DNA from: Zunongwangia sp. HGR-M22
GTDB lineage: Bacteria > Bacteroidota > Bacteroidia > Flavobacteriales > Flavobacteriaceae
Direction of reading: 5' to 3'
Length of the DNA: 64,000 bases
Assembly (NCBI RefSeq): GCF_027594425.1
Contig: NZ_CP115159.1
Coordinates: 1,229,001 to 1,293,000, forward strand
Part shown: positions 18,933 through 28,008 of the stretch, piece by piece
Layout of the letters: each line of letters begins with the position of its first letter
Numbering within the stretch: position 1 is the stretch's first letter
Notes under the pieces: model-generated
Seen by the model: only the letters and a program-made list of their open reading frames with translations
What the model was told of the DNA's origin: nothing
Database searches by the model: none
Translations under genes and position numbers: made by a program

Positions 18933-19234
18933 TGAAAAAATTTATACCATACCGTGATATCCGAAAGGAGGCACTCATCTTTGGACTTCCCGTCTACCTA
19001 TTTGCCGTGCAAATGATCGCCGTCATCATTGGCTTACTGATCATTATTTTTGCTTTCGGTTGGATGACACTGATTATCGGGTGCAGCAGCAATATCCTGC
19101 TGTACCTGATTTTAATGAATCTCAAGAAACTCATGGCCAACCTGCAGTTTTTTCACGTATTTCCTAAGCACTTGAGTACTAAACAAATCACGGTGTTTCA
19201 TCAAAAACTTATCGAACCCTATGAATCTCTATAA
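18932..19234 (+). CDS. traF: Conjugal transfer protein TraF (DUF4133, VirB3-like)
   Basis: The protein has 100 residues. A short basic N-terminus with IRKEALIFGLPVYLFAVQ leads into two closely spaced membrane helices (about 18-62). The remainder is a cytoplasmic tail with MANLQFFHVFPKHLST. This matches the DUF4133/TraF family, functionally like VirB3, which docks the VirB4 ATPase to the membrane. The gene overlaps traG by 14 bp, in line with that partnership. Confidence 0.82.
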   Translation: MKKFIPYRDIRKEALIFGLPVYLFAVQMIAVIIGLLIIIFAFGWMTLIIGCSSNILLYLILMNLKKLMANLQFFHVFPKHLSTKQITVFHQKLIEPYESL

Positions 19235-21623
19235 ATATCCCCCTATCGCTGATGTGCAGAACAATTCTGTATTTTTTGCCAATGGTAATTTTTGTCTGGC
19301 TTATCGGGTGCATTTGCCAGAGGTTTATTCGCTGTCTGAAACTGATTTTGATCAGTTACACTCTAGTTGGTTTCAGACGATTAAAAGTCTTCCGGTAGGA
19401 ACTTATATTCATAAACAGGATGTGTTTTTGAAAAAAGCTTATCAGGCAAATGATCTCCCAATGAAAAGTTTTTTGCAACAGGCAACCCATGATTATTTTA
19501 AAGGACGGGAACATCTGGATCATCAATGTTTGCTTTTTTTTAGTCTGCCGAAAAACAATAAACTGGCCGGTTCCAAATATCGAAATCCTTTTGCTGCACT
19601 GTCTAAAGCTAAAGTAGACCAATCCAATCAGGAATGGAAACATTTTGAACGCCATGTCCTCGATGTCGTAGCCTATTTGAATCAATCGGGAAAATTAAAA
19701 GTAGAACGAATGATTGCTCAGGAAATAAGAGGCTTTAGTAAAGATTTTTGGAACGGCTTTGTCGCCGATTATGATACTGATATCCAAATCAGCTCTAATG
19801 CACTTCAATTAGGAAATCAGTACTTTCAATCACTGGTATTCCAGCATGAATCCTGCTTTCAGGATGAGCTTAAAAGTTCTCGTCCACATGCGACATTTAC
19901 GGCTGATGATTTTAATTTTTATCAGGGGTTTATAGATGGCTTTGGATTACAGCTTTATGAGCACCATATGGTTAATCAATTGCTGATTATTGAAGATACT
20001 AAAAAATGGCAACGGGCATTGGAGAAGCGCATAGAATCTTTAAAGAAGAGTGCTAATTTTAGCTCCCAGAATGTGATTACCTGTGAGAAACTGGAAGCCG
20101 TGCTCGATACTATTGTGCGCGATGAGCAATCTCGATTGATACGTGGTCAGTTGAATGTTGTTTTCTGGCATGAGCATAAAGAGTATCTTAAGGAAATAAC
20201 CGGGAAACTAATGGCGGAATGTAAACAGTTGGATATTCGTCCTTATCTGCCCTCAGGTCAGGCGCTTCCACATTTCGTATTGAATAGTTATTTTGGTTTT
20301 ACCTCTAACTTCGGAATGTCTGATACCTATGTTACAGATTTGAAACATGCCCTCTGTCTCTGGCTTCACACCGGAAATTATGAGTCCGATGCCACCGGCA
20401 TCATTTTTAATGATCGGCAGTACAACCTCCCGGTTAAAAAGGATGTTTGGGATGAGGCTAAAAAACGAATTAAAGCTCGAAATTTTGCAATTTTTGCACC
20501 AACTGGAGAGGGGAAATCTTTCTTGGCGAATAATATTCTTCGCCAGTATTTTGAAGAACGTATCCGGCTGGTGATTATTGATCTGGGAGGTTCCTATTCA
20601 AAATTTGCCCAATTATATCCGGAGGAGCATCTGATCTTACGTTATGAGCCCGGAAAATCTCTCGGAATAAATCCTTTTTATTGTGATGATGGGCATCCTT
20701 CCCCAGAACTATTGGAAGAACTAAGTTTATTCCTACTGGAACTAACGGCTTTTGATACCAATTCTAAAGCGCAAAGTGTAACGCTGAAAAACTGGCTAAG
20801 AAGCTATTATAAGAATAAGACCGCTCCCTATAATATGCACAGTTTTTATCACTTTCTGATGCAAATGGGAGAGAAGAATGTTACTGATGAAATGACTACA
20901 TCAGCTAATAAAGATACTTTTCTTGATCGTAAACGATTTTTGCATATTCTCTCGGAGTATGTCGGGGATGGAATTTATAGTTATTTGTTCGAGCCGGGAA
21001 TCAAGGAGTATCGATTGGAAGATAAACGCCTGATCATTTTTGAACTCGATGAGGTGAGAGATAACAAAGAGATTCTGGCAGTCATGCTAAAGCTTATTAA
21101 AACCGCAGTGCAGCGTTCGATATGGAGCAAGCGGGAAGAAAAAGGGATTATACTGTTTGATGAGTTTGCTAAACAATTAAAGTTTCCAAATGTACTGGAA
21201 AGTGTAGAGTTCTATTATCAGGCTATACGTAAACAAAATGGCGCCATTGGTATCATTTTACAGTCTATAAATCAGCTTCCTCATAATAGTACAGCGGCTA
21301 GTATTCTAGAGAATACACAGGTGATTTACAGCTTACGTAATGAGAAAGGATATGAGGAATTGGTATCCCGATTGAAATTATCATCGCATGACCATAACCA
21401 GCTAAAATCGATTACCAATAAGCTAAGCGGAAAGCAAAAATATACGGAAGTATTTATCAAAATAGGAAGACAAAGTAATGTCTATCGATTAGAAGTGCCT
21501 CCCGAGGCTTATGCCGCCTACCTGACCGATGGGAAAGAGAATGAAGAAATCTTAAGACAGTTTCGTAAGTTAGGAAATATGGAACAGGCCATCCTTGAGT
21601 TTTTATCAAAGCCTTCATCTTAA
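19221..21623 (+). CDS. traG: Conjugation ATPase TraG (VirB4 family)
   Basis: The protein has 800 residues. The N-terminal VirB4/CagE-type domain (about 1-400) is followed by the ATPase domain with Walker A FAPTGEGKSFLANNILRQ near residue 425, LVIIDLGGSYSKFAQLYPE after it, and Walker B KGIILFDEFAKQ near 645. A Q-loop-like IGIILQSINQLPHN follows. It powers pilus assembly and substrate transfer at the inner membrane. Length and motif order match bacteroidetal TraG proteins. Confidence 0.95.
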   Translation: MNLYKYPPIADVQNNSVFFANGNFCLAYRVHLPEVYSLSETDFDQLHSSWFQTIKSLPVGTYIHKQDVFLKKAYQANDLPMKSFLQQATHDYFKGREHLDHQCLLFFSLPKNNKLAGSKYRNPFAALSKAKVDQSNQEWKHFERHVLDVVAYLNQSGKLKVERMIAQEIRGFSKDFWNGFVADYDTDIQISSNALQLGNQYFQSLVFQHESCFQDELKSSRPHATFTADDFNFYQGFIDGFGLQLYEHHMVNQLLIIEDTKKWQRALEKRIESLKKSANFSSQNVITCEKLEAVLDTIVRDEQSRLIRGQLNVVFWHEHKEYLKEITGKLMAECKQLDIRPYLPSGQALPHFVLNSYFGFTSNFGMSDTYVTDLKHALCLWLHTGNYESDATGIIFNDRQYNLPVKKDVWDEAKKRIKARNFAIFAPTGEGKSFLANNILRQYFEERIRLVIIDLGGSYSKFAQLYPEEHLILRYEPGKSLGINPFYCDDGHPSPELLEELSLFLLELTAFDTNSKAQSVTLKNWLRSYYKNKTAPYNMHSFYHFLMQMGEKNVTDEMTTSANKDTFLDRKRFLHILSEYVGDGIYSYLFEPGIKEYRLEDKRLIIFELDEVRDNKEILAVMLKLIKTAVQRSIWSKREEKGIILFDEFAKQLKFPNVLESVEFYYQAIRKQNGAIGIILQSINQLPHNSTAASILENTQVIYSLRNEKGYEELVSRLKLSSHDHNQLKSITNKLSGKQKYTEVFIKIGRQSNVYRLEVPPEAYAAYLTDGKENEEILRQFRKLGNMEQAILEFLSKPSS

Positions 21624-21745
21624 TTAGATCATCTACATCACATTACTCGCTTCATAACATCCCTTTTTGGGTTTGATGACGAACTCTACGTCTTTTTTGT
21701 ATAACCTGTTTCTTGTGTTATGAACCTTTTAAAACCTTATTTGTC

Positions 21746-22432
21746 ATGACTTTATTTTTCAAAAATAGAATAAACCCTCACCCTAAGGATATGCACATTT
21801 TTAGCAGTGCTGGTCGATCAATTCATTGGATAACTTCATCGGAATGCAGATCTCGTTTCCAATCGATGTTTGCCACTGTTATGATAGTCCTTATGCTTTT
21901 GATTTCAAATAAGGCTTCTTCTCAGGGAATGCCTGTTTATGATAACACAAATTTCCTTAGCCTGGCCAAACAATTAATCGAATCGGCTAAGCAAACTTCA
22001 AATCTTTTAAAAACGGTAGAATTTTTAAAGAAGCAAAAGGAAAATATTGAAAAAGTCAGTCGGGTAGTGCAGCAGCTTCAGGCGGTTCGTGAGCTCACCA
22101 ATAATCATCAACGATTGTATGAAACCATACGAACTGATGTTAGGGAGCTTATTGATTCTCCTTTTATGCATCCCAATGAGGCTCGTCGTATCTCGGACCA
22201 TTTTGAGGCCATGATTGAACTCTCCTTGAAAGATCTGGATTTTATTGATCAGGTACTCTCCAGTAATGTATTTAAAATGAGCGATAATGATCGCACGCAA
22301 TTACTGCAAAAGAAGGAGCAAAAATCCCGGGAAGTACTTGCTCAGGCTAAACAGCAATTACGACGCTACCGAAATATTATCGCTTTTAGGGAGCTTCAGG
22401 ATATAGTGAATACCCGAGTTCCCAAGAATTAA
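21746..22432 (+). CDS. Conjugal transfer protein TraI-like (VirB5-type, DUF4141 region)
   Basis: I use ATG 21746; an in-frame TTG at 21713 and an internal Met at residue 16 are alternatives because the N-terminus is poorly conserved. A hydrophobic signal (VMIVLMLLISNKASSQG) ends near residue 60, followed by a helical, coiled-coil-prone body: LAKQLIESAKQTSNLLKTVE, KENIEKVSRVVQQLQAVREL, and LLQKKEQKSREVLAQAKQQL. This is the usual form of the VirB5-like protein between TraG and TraJ. Its stop overlaps the next start (TAATG). Confidence 0.72.
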   Translation: MTLFFKNRINPHPKDMHIFSSAGRSIHWITSSECRSRFQSMFATVMIVLMLLISNKASSQGMPVYDNTNFLSLAKQLIESAKQTSNLLKTVEFLKKQKENIEKVSRVVQQLQAVRELTNNHQRLYETIRTDVRELIDSPFMHPNEARRISDHFEAMIELSLKDLDFIDQVLSSNVFKMSDNDRTQLLQKKEQKSREVLAQAKQQLRRYRNIIAFRELQDIVNTRVPKN

Positions 22433-23307
22433 TGATTGCAAATCTTTTGCCTTTTGTTCAACATTATAATCTGCTTCCCATTATGAATTTAGGTCTGGAG
22501 TATATCGATAGCATTTTTCAAATTCTTAAAGAAACCAATCTGATTAGCTATACCCTTACAGGTATGAAAACACTGGCAGTGCTCTTATTTCTGGTCAACC
22601 TTCTCAAAAAATATCAGGAAGGTGCAGCTAAACAGGAGGGAACCACCTGGGGATTGCAACCTACGGATTTAATAAGGAATTTTGGGGTTGTAATCCTGGT
22701 TTTTATAGCGCCTCAGATCCTTAGTTTATTGGACGGGGTGCTCGTGAGTATAGAAACAGAATTTTTGGAGACCACTCCGGCACTGGTGCCGATGCAATTG
22801 CAGGAAGTCGAAATGGAGGAAGAGATCGGCGCCTTCGATGCCATGACTAAAGCCATGACCGCAATTTATGAAGCTTTAATGAGTCCGTTTTATGCACTGC
22901 AGGTGCTGTCCTTTATTTCTGGGGTGTTTCTATGGATATTAGATCTTTTTATTTATCCGCTTTTCTTGGCAGAACGCTTTTTCATTCTTGGGCTGCTTCA
23001 GGTCTTTTTTCCACTGATTATTAGTCTGTGCGTATTTGAAAAATTCCGAGGAATGGCGTATACATTTTTCCGTTTATATATCGCAGTCTATATGCTAGTG
23101 CCTGCATTTTTCTTAGTCAATATTTTTATTAATACCCTGTATGTCGCTATCAATCAGGATTTCTTTGAATACCTGCTGGGAACCGTTCCTGATAATGTGA
23201 TCATAAAAAGACTCATCGAAGCAGCATCAGTTGCCTTTATTGTTTTGCTCAAATTTAAACTCTATAAAAGAGCAACCTCTTTTACCATGCGCTTATTTAC
23301 AGACTGA
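22432..23307 (+). CDS. traJ: Conjugal transfer protein TraJ (VirB6-like)
   Basis: The protein has 291 residues with several membrane helices (about 45-62, 85-105, 155-200 and 205-235, plus a final one near 262-280). Motifs such as WGLQPTDLIRNFGVVILVFI, FEKFRGMAYTFFRLYIAVYM and FIVLLKFKLYKRA fit the TraJ family, the polytopic inner-membrane channel component equivalent to VirB6. Position between the VirB5-like and TraK genes is as in CTnDOT. Confidence 0.85.
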   Translation: MIANLLPFVQHYNLLPIMNLGLEYIDSIFQILKETNLISYTLTGMKTLAVLLFLVNLLKKYQEGAAKQEGTTWGLQPTDLIRNFGVVILVFIAPQILSLLDGVLVSIETEFLETTPALVPMQLQEVEMEEEIGAFDAMTKAMTAIYEALMSPFYALQVLSFISGVFLWILDLFIYPLFLAERFFILGLLQVFFPLIISLCVFEKFRGMAYTFFRLYIAVYMLVPAFFLVNIFINTLYVAINQDFFEYLLGTVPDNVIIKRLIEAASVAFIVLLKFKLYKRATSFTMRLFTD

Positions 23308-23328
23308 TAACTTTTTAATTCTATTGTA

Positions 23329-23961
23329 ATGAACTATACAAAAAAATCTCCGTATCAAAATATTTACTCCGTATTGCGTATCAATCGACTGGTTAGTATT
23401 TGTGTAAGTATTGGCGCATTTACGGCTTGCATCCTTTCCGGATTTTTGGTTTATAAAATGCACCAGGAAGCACTGCATAATGCCTTTGCAATTACTGAAA
23501 GTGGACAGGTAATTCCCTTGCTGTGGCAAGAACGAAGCGAGCAGTTGGAAATTGAAGCTAAAGCACATCTAGAGCGCTTTCATTATGCTTTTTATGGTCT
23601 GACTCCAGATACCTATGAGGATCAACTGGAAAAAGCATTATGGCTCGGAAATTCTTCAGTAGATGAAGTCTATAGACAGAAAAAAGCCGATGGTGTTTAC
23701 AATCGCATCCTGCAATATGCACTGGTACAAAAGGTGGATAGTATAAAATCTACTTTGGATTCCCAGCAGGCTCCATATCCGTTCCGTACTCAGGTATTTT
23801 TTAGTATTCACCGTGGAAATGTCAAAGAGCACTATTTGCTTACGACCTCTGGTAAATTGTTGCCGGTAAAACGAAGTTTTCCCAGGAACCCTCATGGCCT
23901 TATGATTACAGAATTCTACGAAAACCGATTACAGAAAAGAACGAATACTGAAAATAAATAA
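23329..23961 (+). CDS. traK: Conjugal transfer protein TraK (VirB8-like)
   Basis: The protein has 210 residues. One N-terminal membrane helix (about 22-46, LVSICVSIGAFTACILSGFL) is followed by a periplasmic NTF2-like domain: ARLKAHLERFHYAFYGL-like segment, DQLEKALWLGNSSVDEVYRQ, and the closing NPHGLMITEFYENRLQKRTN. This is the TraK/VirB8 layout; it scaffolds the envelope-spanning complex. Confidence 0.88.
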   Translation: MNYTKKSPYQNIYSVLRINRLVSICVSIGAFTACILSGFLVYKMHQEALHNAFAITESGQVIPLLWQERSEQLEIEAKAHLERFHYAFYGLTPDTYEDQLEKALWLGNSSVDEVYRQKKADGVYNRILQYALVQKVDSIKSTLDSQQAPYPFRTQVFFSIHRGNVKEHYLLTTSGKLLPVKRSFPRNPHGLMITEFYENRLQKRTNTENK

Positions 23962-23979
23962 ACCTATAAATCCTATGCC

Positions 23980-24957
23980 ATGATAAAACTTGATAAAAAG
24001 ACCATTGTTTTTGGATCGGTACTGCTTTGTATTTTATTATTTACTCTCGCCTACACGGTGTTGGTCTGGACAGAGGATACCGAAGAGCAAACTAGAGATA
24101 ATGTACCAAAAAATCCAAATATACCGGCGCTAAAAGATCCGCAGAACGACTTTAATTCCAGAAGAGAAGCTGTGGATCAACTTAAAGAAAAGAAACCTTC
24201 CACTGTGCCCAGTCTATATGACGAGATTGAAGAGACTCCGGATTCTTTGCCTTATGAATCTGACAATAATGAGCAGCAGCAGAAAGATCAGGTTAACTCA
24301 ATAGAAGAAAAGCAAAAGCAGCCGGGTTGGACTATGGATTCCTGGAGTTTTCAGGAGCAAGAGGATACGTTGAGTGCAGCTGAAATTCCTTCGACAGCAG
24401 CGGATAATGTTTCCTCGGAAAAAAGATTTAATAATGATGCTGATTCTAATGCCATAACAAAATCATGGCAACAGGAGATCAGGCTTCGTCAGGAAGCTTT
24501 GTTTAGCTATAATCATGTGAATACCACTATCGCAAAGAATACCATGATTTCACCTATACCTGTAGCGGTTTCCAAAACGCAGAAGGTACAATCCAATTCA
24601 AGAGTAGAGCTTTACCTGCTCCGGGAAATTCAATTTAAAGGAAAAGTATATCCTGCATTCACTCCAATTTATGGGTTTGTGAGTTTTGGTCCAAACCGGG
24701 TTTTCCTAAAAATAACAAATATAATGGCAGATCCCGTAAGCTTAAGCGCTTATGATCTGCAAGATGGTAATGAAGGGATTTATGTAGTAAATAACTTTCG
24801 AGCTGAAGCTTCTCGCGAAATATTAGATGATGTTATTCAAGATATTAATATCCCCTCCGTACCTCAGGTGGGGGGACTGAAAAATCTTTTCCGTAAGCAT
24901 AATCGCAATATTAAAGTGACCATCGCAAATCATTATCGACTGCTTTTAAAACCCTAA
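23980..24957 (+). CDS. traM: Conjugative transposon protein TraM (VirB10-like)
   Basis: The protein has 325 residues. A membrane helix lies near 8-28, followed by a long polar, Gln/Glu-rich linker (about 35-165) and a C-terminal globular domain with VELYLLREIQFKGKVYPAFT, IYGFVSFGPNRVFLKI, and DLQDGNEGIYVVNNF. TraM links inner and outer membrane complexes. The low-complexity linker is typical and the C-terminal domain is the conserved part. Confidence 0.88.
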   Translation: MIKLDKKTIVFGSVLLCILLFTLAYTVLVWTEDTEEQTRDNVPKNPNIPALKDPQNDFNSRREAVDQLKEKKPSTVPSLYDEIEETPDSLPYESDNNEQQQKDQVNSIEEKQKQPGWTMDSWSFQEQEDTLSAAEIPSTAADNVSSEKRFNNDADSNAITKSWQQEIRLRQEALFSYNHVNTTIAKNTMISPIPVAVSKTQKVQSNSRVELYLLREIQFKGKVYPAFTPIYGFVSFGPNRVFLKITNIMADPVSLSAYDLQDGNEGIYVVNNFRAEASREILDDVIQDINIPSVPQVGGLKNLFRKHNRNIKVTIANHYRLLLKP

Positions 24958-24974
24958 CCTTCAAATTTAAAATT

Positions 24975-25835
24975 ATGAAATTCATTTATTCTTTTTTTTA
25001 TTCGTCTTTTTATCTGCGTCATTATGGTCGTTTCTGTTTCTTACTTCTTTTGATGACAGCACCATACCTTGGTACTGCTCAAATGAAAAGTATAGATACC
25101 CTATACGCCAATGAGCAGATGCAGGTAGCACTATTTTTTCCAAAACCTATACAACAAGCTATTACTGGCGCTTCGCAAATGAACTTTACCTATAATAAAG
25201 ACTATCCTCAGCGCTTTGGGGTTTTAAAAGCTACTCCCGGAAAATCAAGTAATCTACTGGTGATTGATCAGGATCAAAATGTCTATTCCTTTTTGCTAAA
25301 ATATCAGTCGCAACTCTCGACCCTGAACTACTTTTTTACACCCGAAGATGCTATTTTTAAGCTAAAGGATACATTGATTCCAAAAAGTTCATCAAGCAAT
25401 TTGCAAATAGCATCTTCTGATTCTTTGAGCGCATTTAAGAATTTTGCCTGCTATCTCCTGGATCGTGATCTAAAAGTGATGAAAAGAATGCATAAAGATG
25501 GGATTCAAATGAAATTGTTTGCCGTTCAATATTTTAATGAGAAAGCTTTTATGAAAATAAATTTGAGCAATAGATCTAAGGTTAGTTTTAGACCTGGAGA
25601 AATTACAATTTCAATCGAAACCAGAAAACAGGCTAAACGAAAATCTATGCAGCGCCAGCTTTTGCCAATCAATTACAAGCTTCAGGTTCCTGAAATTATG
25701 TATAAAGGAGATGAATTTAATTTCATTCTTATGGTTCCAAAATTTACTATACCTAAAAATTGGCAACTTAGTATTGAAATAAAAGAAAACGGTGGACGAA
25801 GGAATATTCAGCTAGTAAAGAAAAAGGTTTTATAG
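24975..25835 (+). CDS. traN: Conjugative transposon protein TraN (DUF4138, VirB9-like)
   Basis: The protein has 286 residues with an N-terminal membrane/signal segment (about 17-37, ending GTAQ). The body carries DUF4138 features: VALFFPKPIQQAITGA, FGVLKATPGKSSNLLVIDQD, LKMMKRMHKDG-like stretch, and MYKGDEFNFILMVPKFTIPK. TraN is the outer-membrane-side VirB9-like partner of TraM. It ends the tra cluster; TraL, O, P and Q homologues were not seen downstream. Confidence 0.85.
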   Translation: MKFIYSFFYSSFYLRHYGRFCFLLLLMTAPYLGTAQMKSIDTLYANEQMQVALFFPKPIQQAITGASQMNFTYNKDYPQRFGVLKATPGKSSNLLVIDQDQNVYSFLLKYQSQLSTLNYFFTPEDAIFKLKDTLIPKSSSSNLQIASSDSLSAFKNFACYLLDRDLKVMKRMHKDGIQMKLFAVQYFNEKAFMKINLSNRSKVSFRPGEITISIETRKQAKRKSMQRQLLPINYKLQVPEIMYKGDEFNFILMVPKFTIPKNWQLSIEIKENGGRRNIQLVKKKVL

Positions 25836-26202
25836 CCTTATCTTCTGGTTTTCATTACATTCATATGAGCATCGGTGCAAGGCTCGACTCGTTTTTAAAA
25901 CTCAAAGCAGTACTAACGAAAGCCTATATATCTATTTTAATAAACTTGGTCTTTGATGATTATAATTCTTATAAAAATAAAAAAAGCTCTAAAGCGGTTT
26001 AAAATCATTACTTTTTTTGAATTAGAGTCTTGGGCAAAAACTAAAGGTGTTAGAATTTGAATATTAATTTTCAATTTCCCGTTTCTGAGTTATTAATTGT
26101 TGGCGATACAAATCAGTCTTTGTGGTTCGTATTTTTAGAGTTCCTAAAATCAAAGTTGATATTTTATTGATACTAAAAACGACTCTAGAGATATTTAGTC
26201 TG
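25836..26202. other. Gap between tra operon and porin cargo
   Basis: About 370 bp with no coding signal on either strand. It marks the junction between the transfer genes and the minus-strand regulatory cargo. Confidence 0.45.
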
Positions 26203-26250
26203 AAAAAAGAAAATTCCTACAATGATCAATAATCATTGGTAGGAATTTTC
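26203..26250 (-). terminator. Rho-independent terminator of the porin operon
   Basis: Read on the minus strand, GAAAATTCCTAC and ATCATT-type arms (26209-26226 with 26232-26250, one G bulge) close around a five-base loop and are followed by TTTTTT. It lies about 70 bp beyond the porin stop. Confidence 0.85.
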
Positions 26251-26319
26251 AGTAAATCATTTTAATTGATTTGTTTTTTTACAACATTTTGAAGATTTAA
26301 TGGGATACCATTTGTTGAT

Positions 26320-27495
26320 TTAAAATTTGACCTGCGCTTGTAATCGCATTAGGTTGCCTGCTTGATGATTGATAGGGTTTTGGAAATCTTCATATCTCCT
26401 ATCAGATATTGTATATTCAGCTAAAAATTCGAAGTGGGGTAAAGGATGCCATTCGATACCAATTTCGGTTTCTTTCACCTTAAAGCTTCTGGCATCTAAT
26501 TGATGCTTTTTTCCTCCATTATAATATTGGAAGCGAACGAATGGATAAAATTTTTGATGCCATTTTTCTAAAAAGTATGAAAAAGTAGCATAGCCACCAT
26601 GCAGTCTCTTGACTTGAATGGTATTGGTTGAATTATCAAACTCTGGTCCTCGACCGATGTTATACTCAGCTTGAATACCGAAGGGGTGAGGGAAAAGGAT
26701 AAATGATAATGCTGCTCTTTCATCAATATAACCTTTTGGATTTACCGCAATTTCTGGACTATGTTTCATAATCACATATTTGCCGGTATAAGCTTGAATA
26801 CCTGGTTCTATAACTTGATCTCCTATTTGTATTGGATAGGAAAATCGGGATACAATATGAAAATTATCATTTTCATCATAGTGATTTGCAGTTTGTCCAT
26901 TATAAAACCCTAAAGCGAAAAGGCCAAAATCACCACCGCTTAACCCCGCCTTTCTTAAATGGCTGATAAGCGTTCTTTTTTCCTCAGTCGCCCAATAAAA
27001 GAAGACTCCTAAATCACGTTCGTCTTTTACACCACTATTAAAAGCATCGTTCCTATCTAGTGGAAGTCTATTGCTGCTGGATTGTATATCCTCATAGCCA
27101 TATGGCACTTTACTTTGACCTATGCGGATACGAAATTCATTTTTTTTATCGAGACCGACATCAATATAGGCATCTTTGAGTTTTCCTACATGATGATCCT
27201 CTTCAATAGATTTAGCGAAATCAGGCTGAAAGTAAACAAATATACGTGGCGTAATTTGTCCTTTAATTTTAAATCGAACGCGCCTAAGGGAAAGTCCTCC
27301 GCCATCATCTCCCCAATGTTCATCGCATTGCTGGCAGCCTAAATCCGGATTACTCTGTAATAAATTGTTATATCGAACCTGCATATATCCACCGATGTGA
27401 ATTTTATCATACCATTTTTTCGTATTACCTGATTTTTGTGCTAGTAGTGATACATTCACCACTAGCACAAGAATAAATGAAAGAACTAAGCGCAT
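26320..27495 (-). CDS. Phosphate-selective porin O/P family outer-membrane protein
   Basis: The protein has 391 residues with a signal peptide (about 1-19, ending SLLAQ). After it comes HIGGYMQVRYNNLLQSNPDL, then RRVRFKIKGQITPRIFVYFQPDF, KDAYIDVGLDKKNEFRIRIGQSKVPYGYED and RDLGVFFYW, all typical of the OprP/OprO-type barrel. The C-terminus ends in an aromatic-rich strand (RLQAQVKF). Its start overlaps the PepSY-like gene stop by one base, so both are probably made from one mRNA. The solute is not known. Confidence 0.88.
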   Translation of the reverse strand: MRLVLSFILVLVVNVSLLAQKSGNTKKWYDKIHIGGYMQVRYNNLLQSNPDLGCQQCDEHWGDDGGGLSLRRVRFKIKGQITPRIFVYFQPDFAKSIEEDHHVGKLKDAYIDVGLDKKNEFRIRIGQSKVPYGYEDIQSSSNRLPLDRNDAFNSGVKDERDLGVFFYWATEEKRTLISHLRKAGLSGGDFGLFALGFYNGQTANHYDENDNFHIVSRFSYPIQIGDQVIEPGIQAYTGKYVIMKHSPEIAVNPKGYIDERAALSFILFPHPFGIQAEYNIGRGPEFDNSTNTIQVKRLHGGYATFSYFLEKWHQKFYPFVRFQYYNGGKKHQLDARSFKVKETEIGIEWHPLPHFEFLAEYTISDRRYEDFQNPINHQAGNLMRLQAQVKF

Positions 27496-27941
27496 TAATC
27501 TGCTTTTTTACTAATGATACTTCCTTTATCATCAATAGTAATCTCCCAGTCTTCTTTAAATAAAGCTTCAAGATCTAAATGGTAGTAAATTTTTCCATTA
27601 TCATTTACTTTTTCTAAATCATCTATAGAATATCCATTAAATTCGGATTTTATCTTTTCAATTACCGAATTGGGCAAATCTTTTTCGGCAATATCTTCTT
27701 TATGTTTTACTAACTTTCCTTGTTTGTTATAACTTAATTCATGGTCGTTGTCCCTGTCTAATTCAAATTCGACGTTATATTGATTGGCTTCTAATTTCCA
27801 TTCTACATCCCTTGCTGCCGGAAAGGATTTGTTGAACTCATTCACAATAACCGAAGGAACCTTGTTTTGTGCAATTTCCTGGGCTTGTAGGCTCGAAACC
27901 ATTGTTAAAGCTGCACCTAAAATTAAAATTTGCTTTTTCAT
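27495..27941 (-). CDS. Secreted PepSY-like domain protein
   Basis: The protein has 148 residues: signal peptide (about 1-20, ending LQAQ) and two repeats of the PepSY-like (DUF2874) type, VPSVIVNEFNKSFPAARDVE WKLE... and LPNSVIEKIKSEFNGYSIDD followed by GKIYYHLDLE. Such periplasmic proteins are often regulated by neighbouring two-component systems; here the sensor kinase gene lies 67 bp upstream on the same strand. A role as signal or ligand binder is inference. Confidence 0.82.
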   Translation of the reverse strand: MKKQILILGAALTMVSSLQAQEIAQNKVPSVIVNEFNKSFPAARDVEWKLEANQYNVEFELDRDNDHELSYNKQGKLVKHKEDIAEKDLPNSVIEKIKSEFNGYSIDDLEKVNDNGKIYYHLDLEALFKEDWEITIDDKGSIISKKAD

Positions 27942-28008
27942 CTTGTTTATTTTTTAAATTACAAGACAAATGAAGTACCCGAATTTGGAAAGACTTGGGA
28001 ACTTTCCT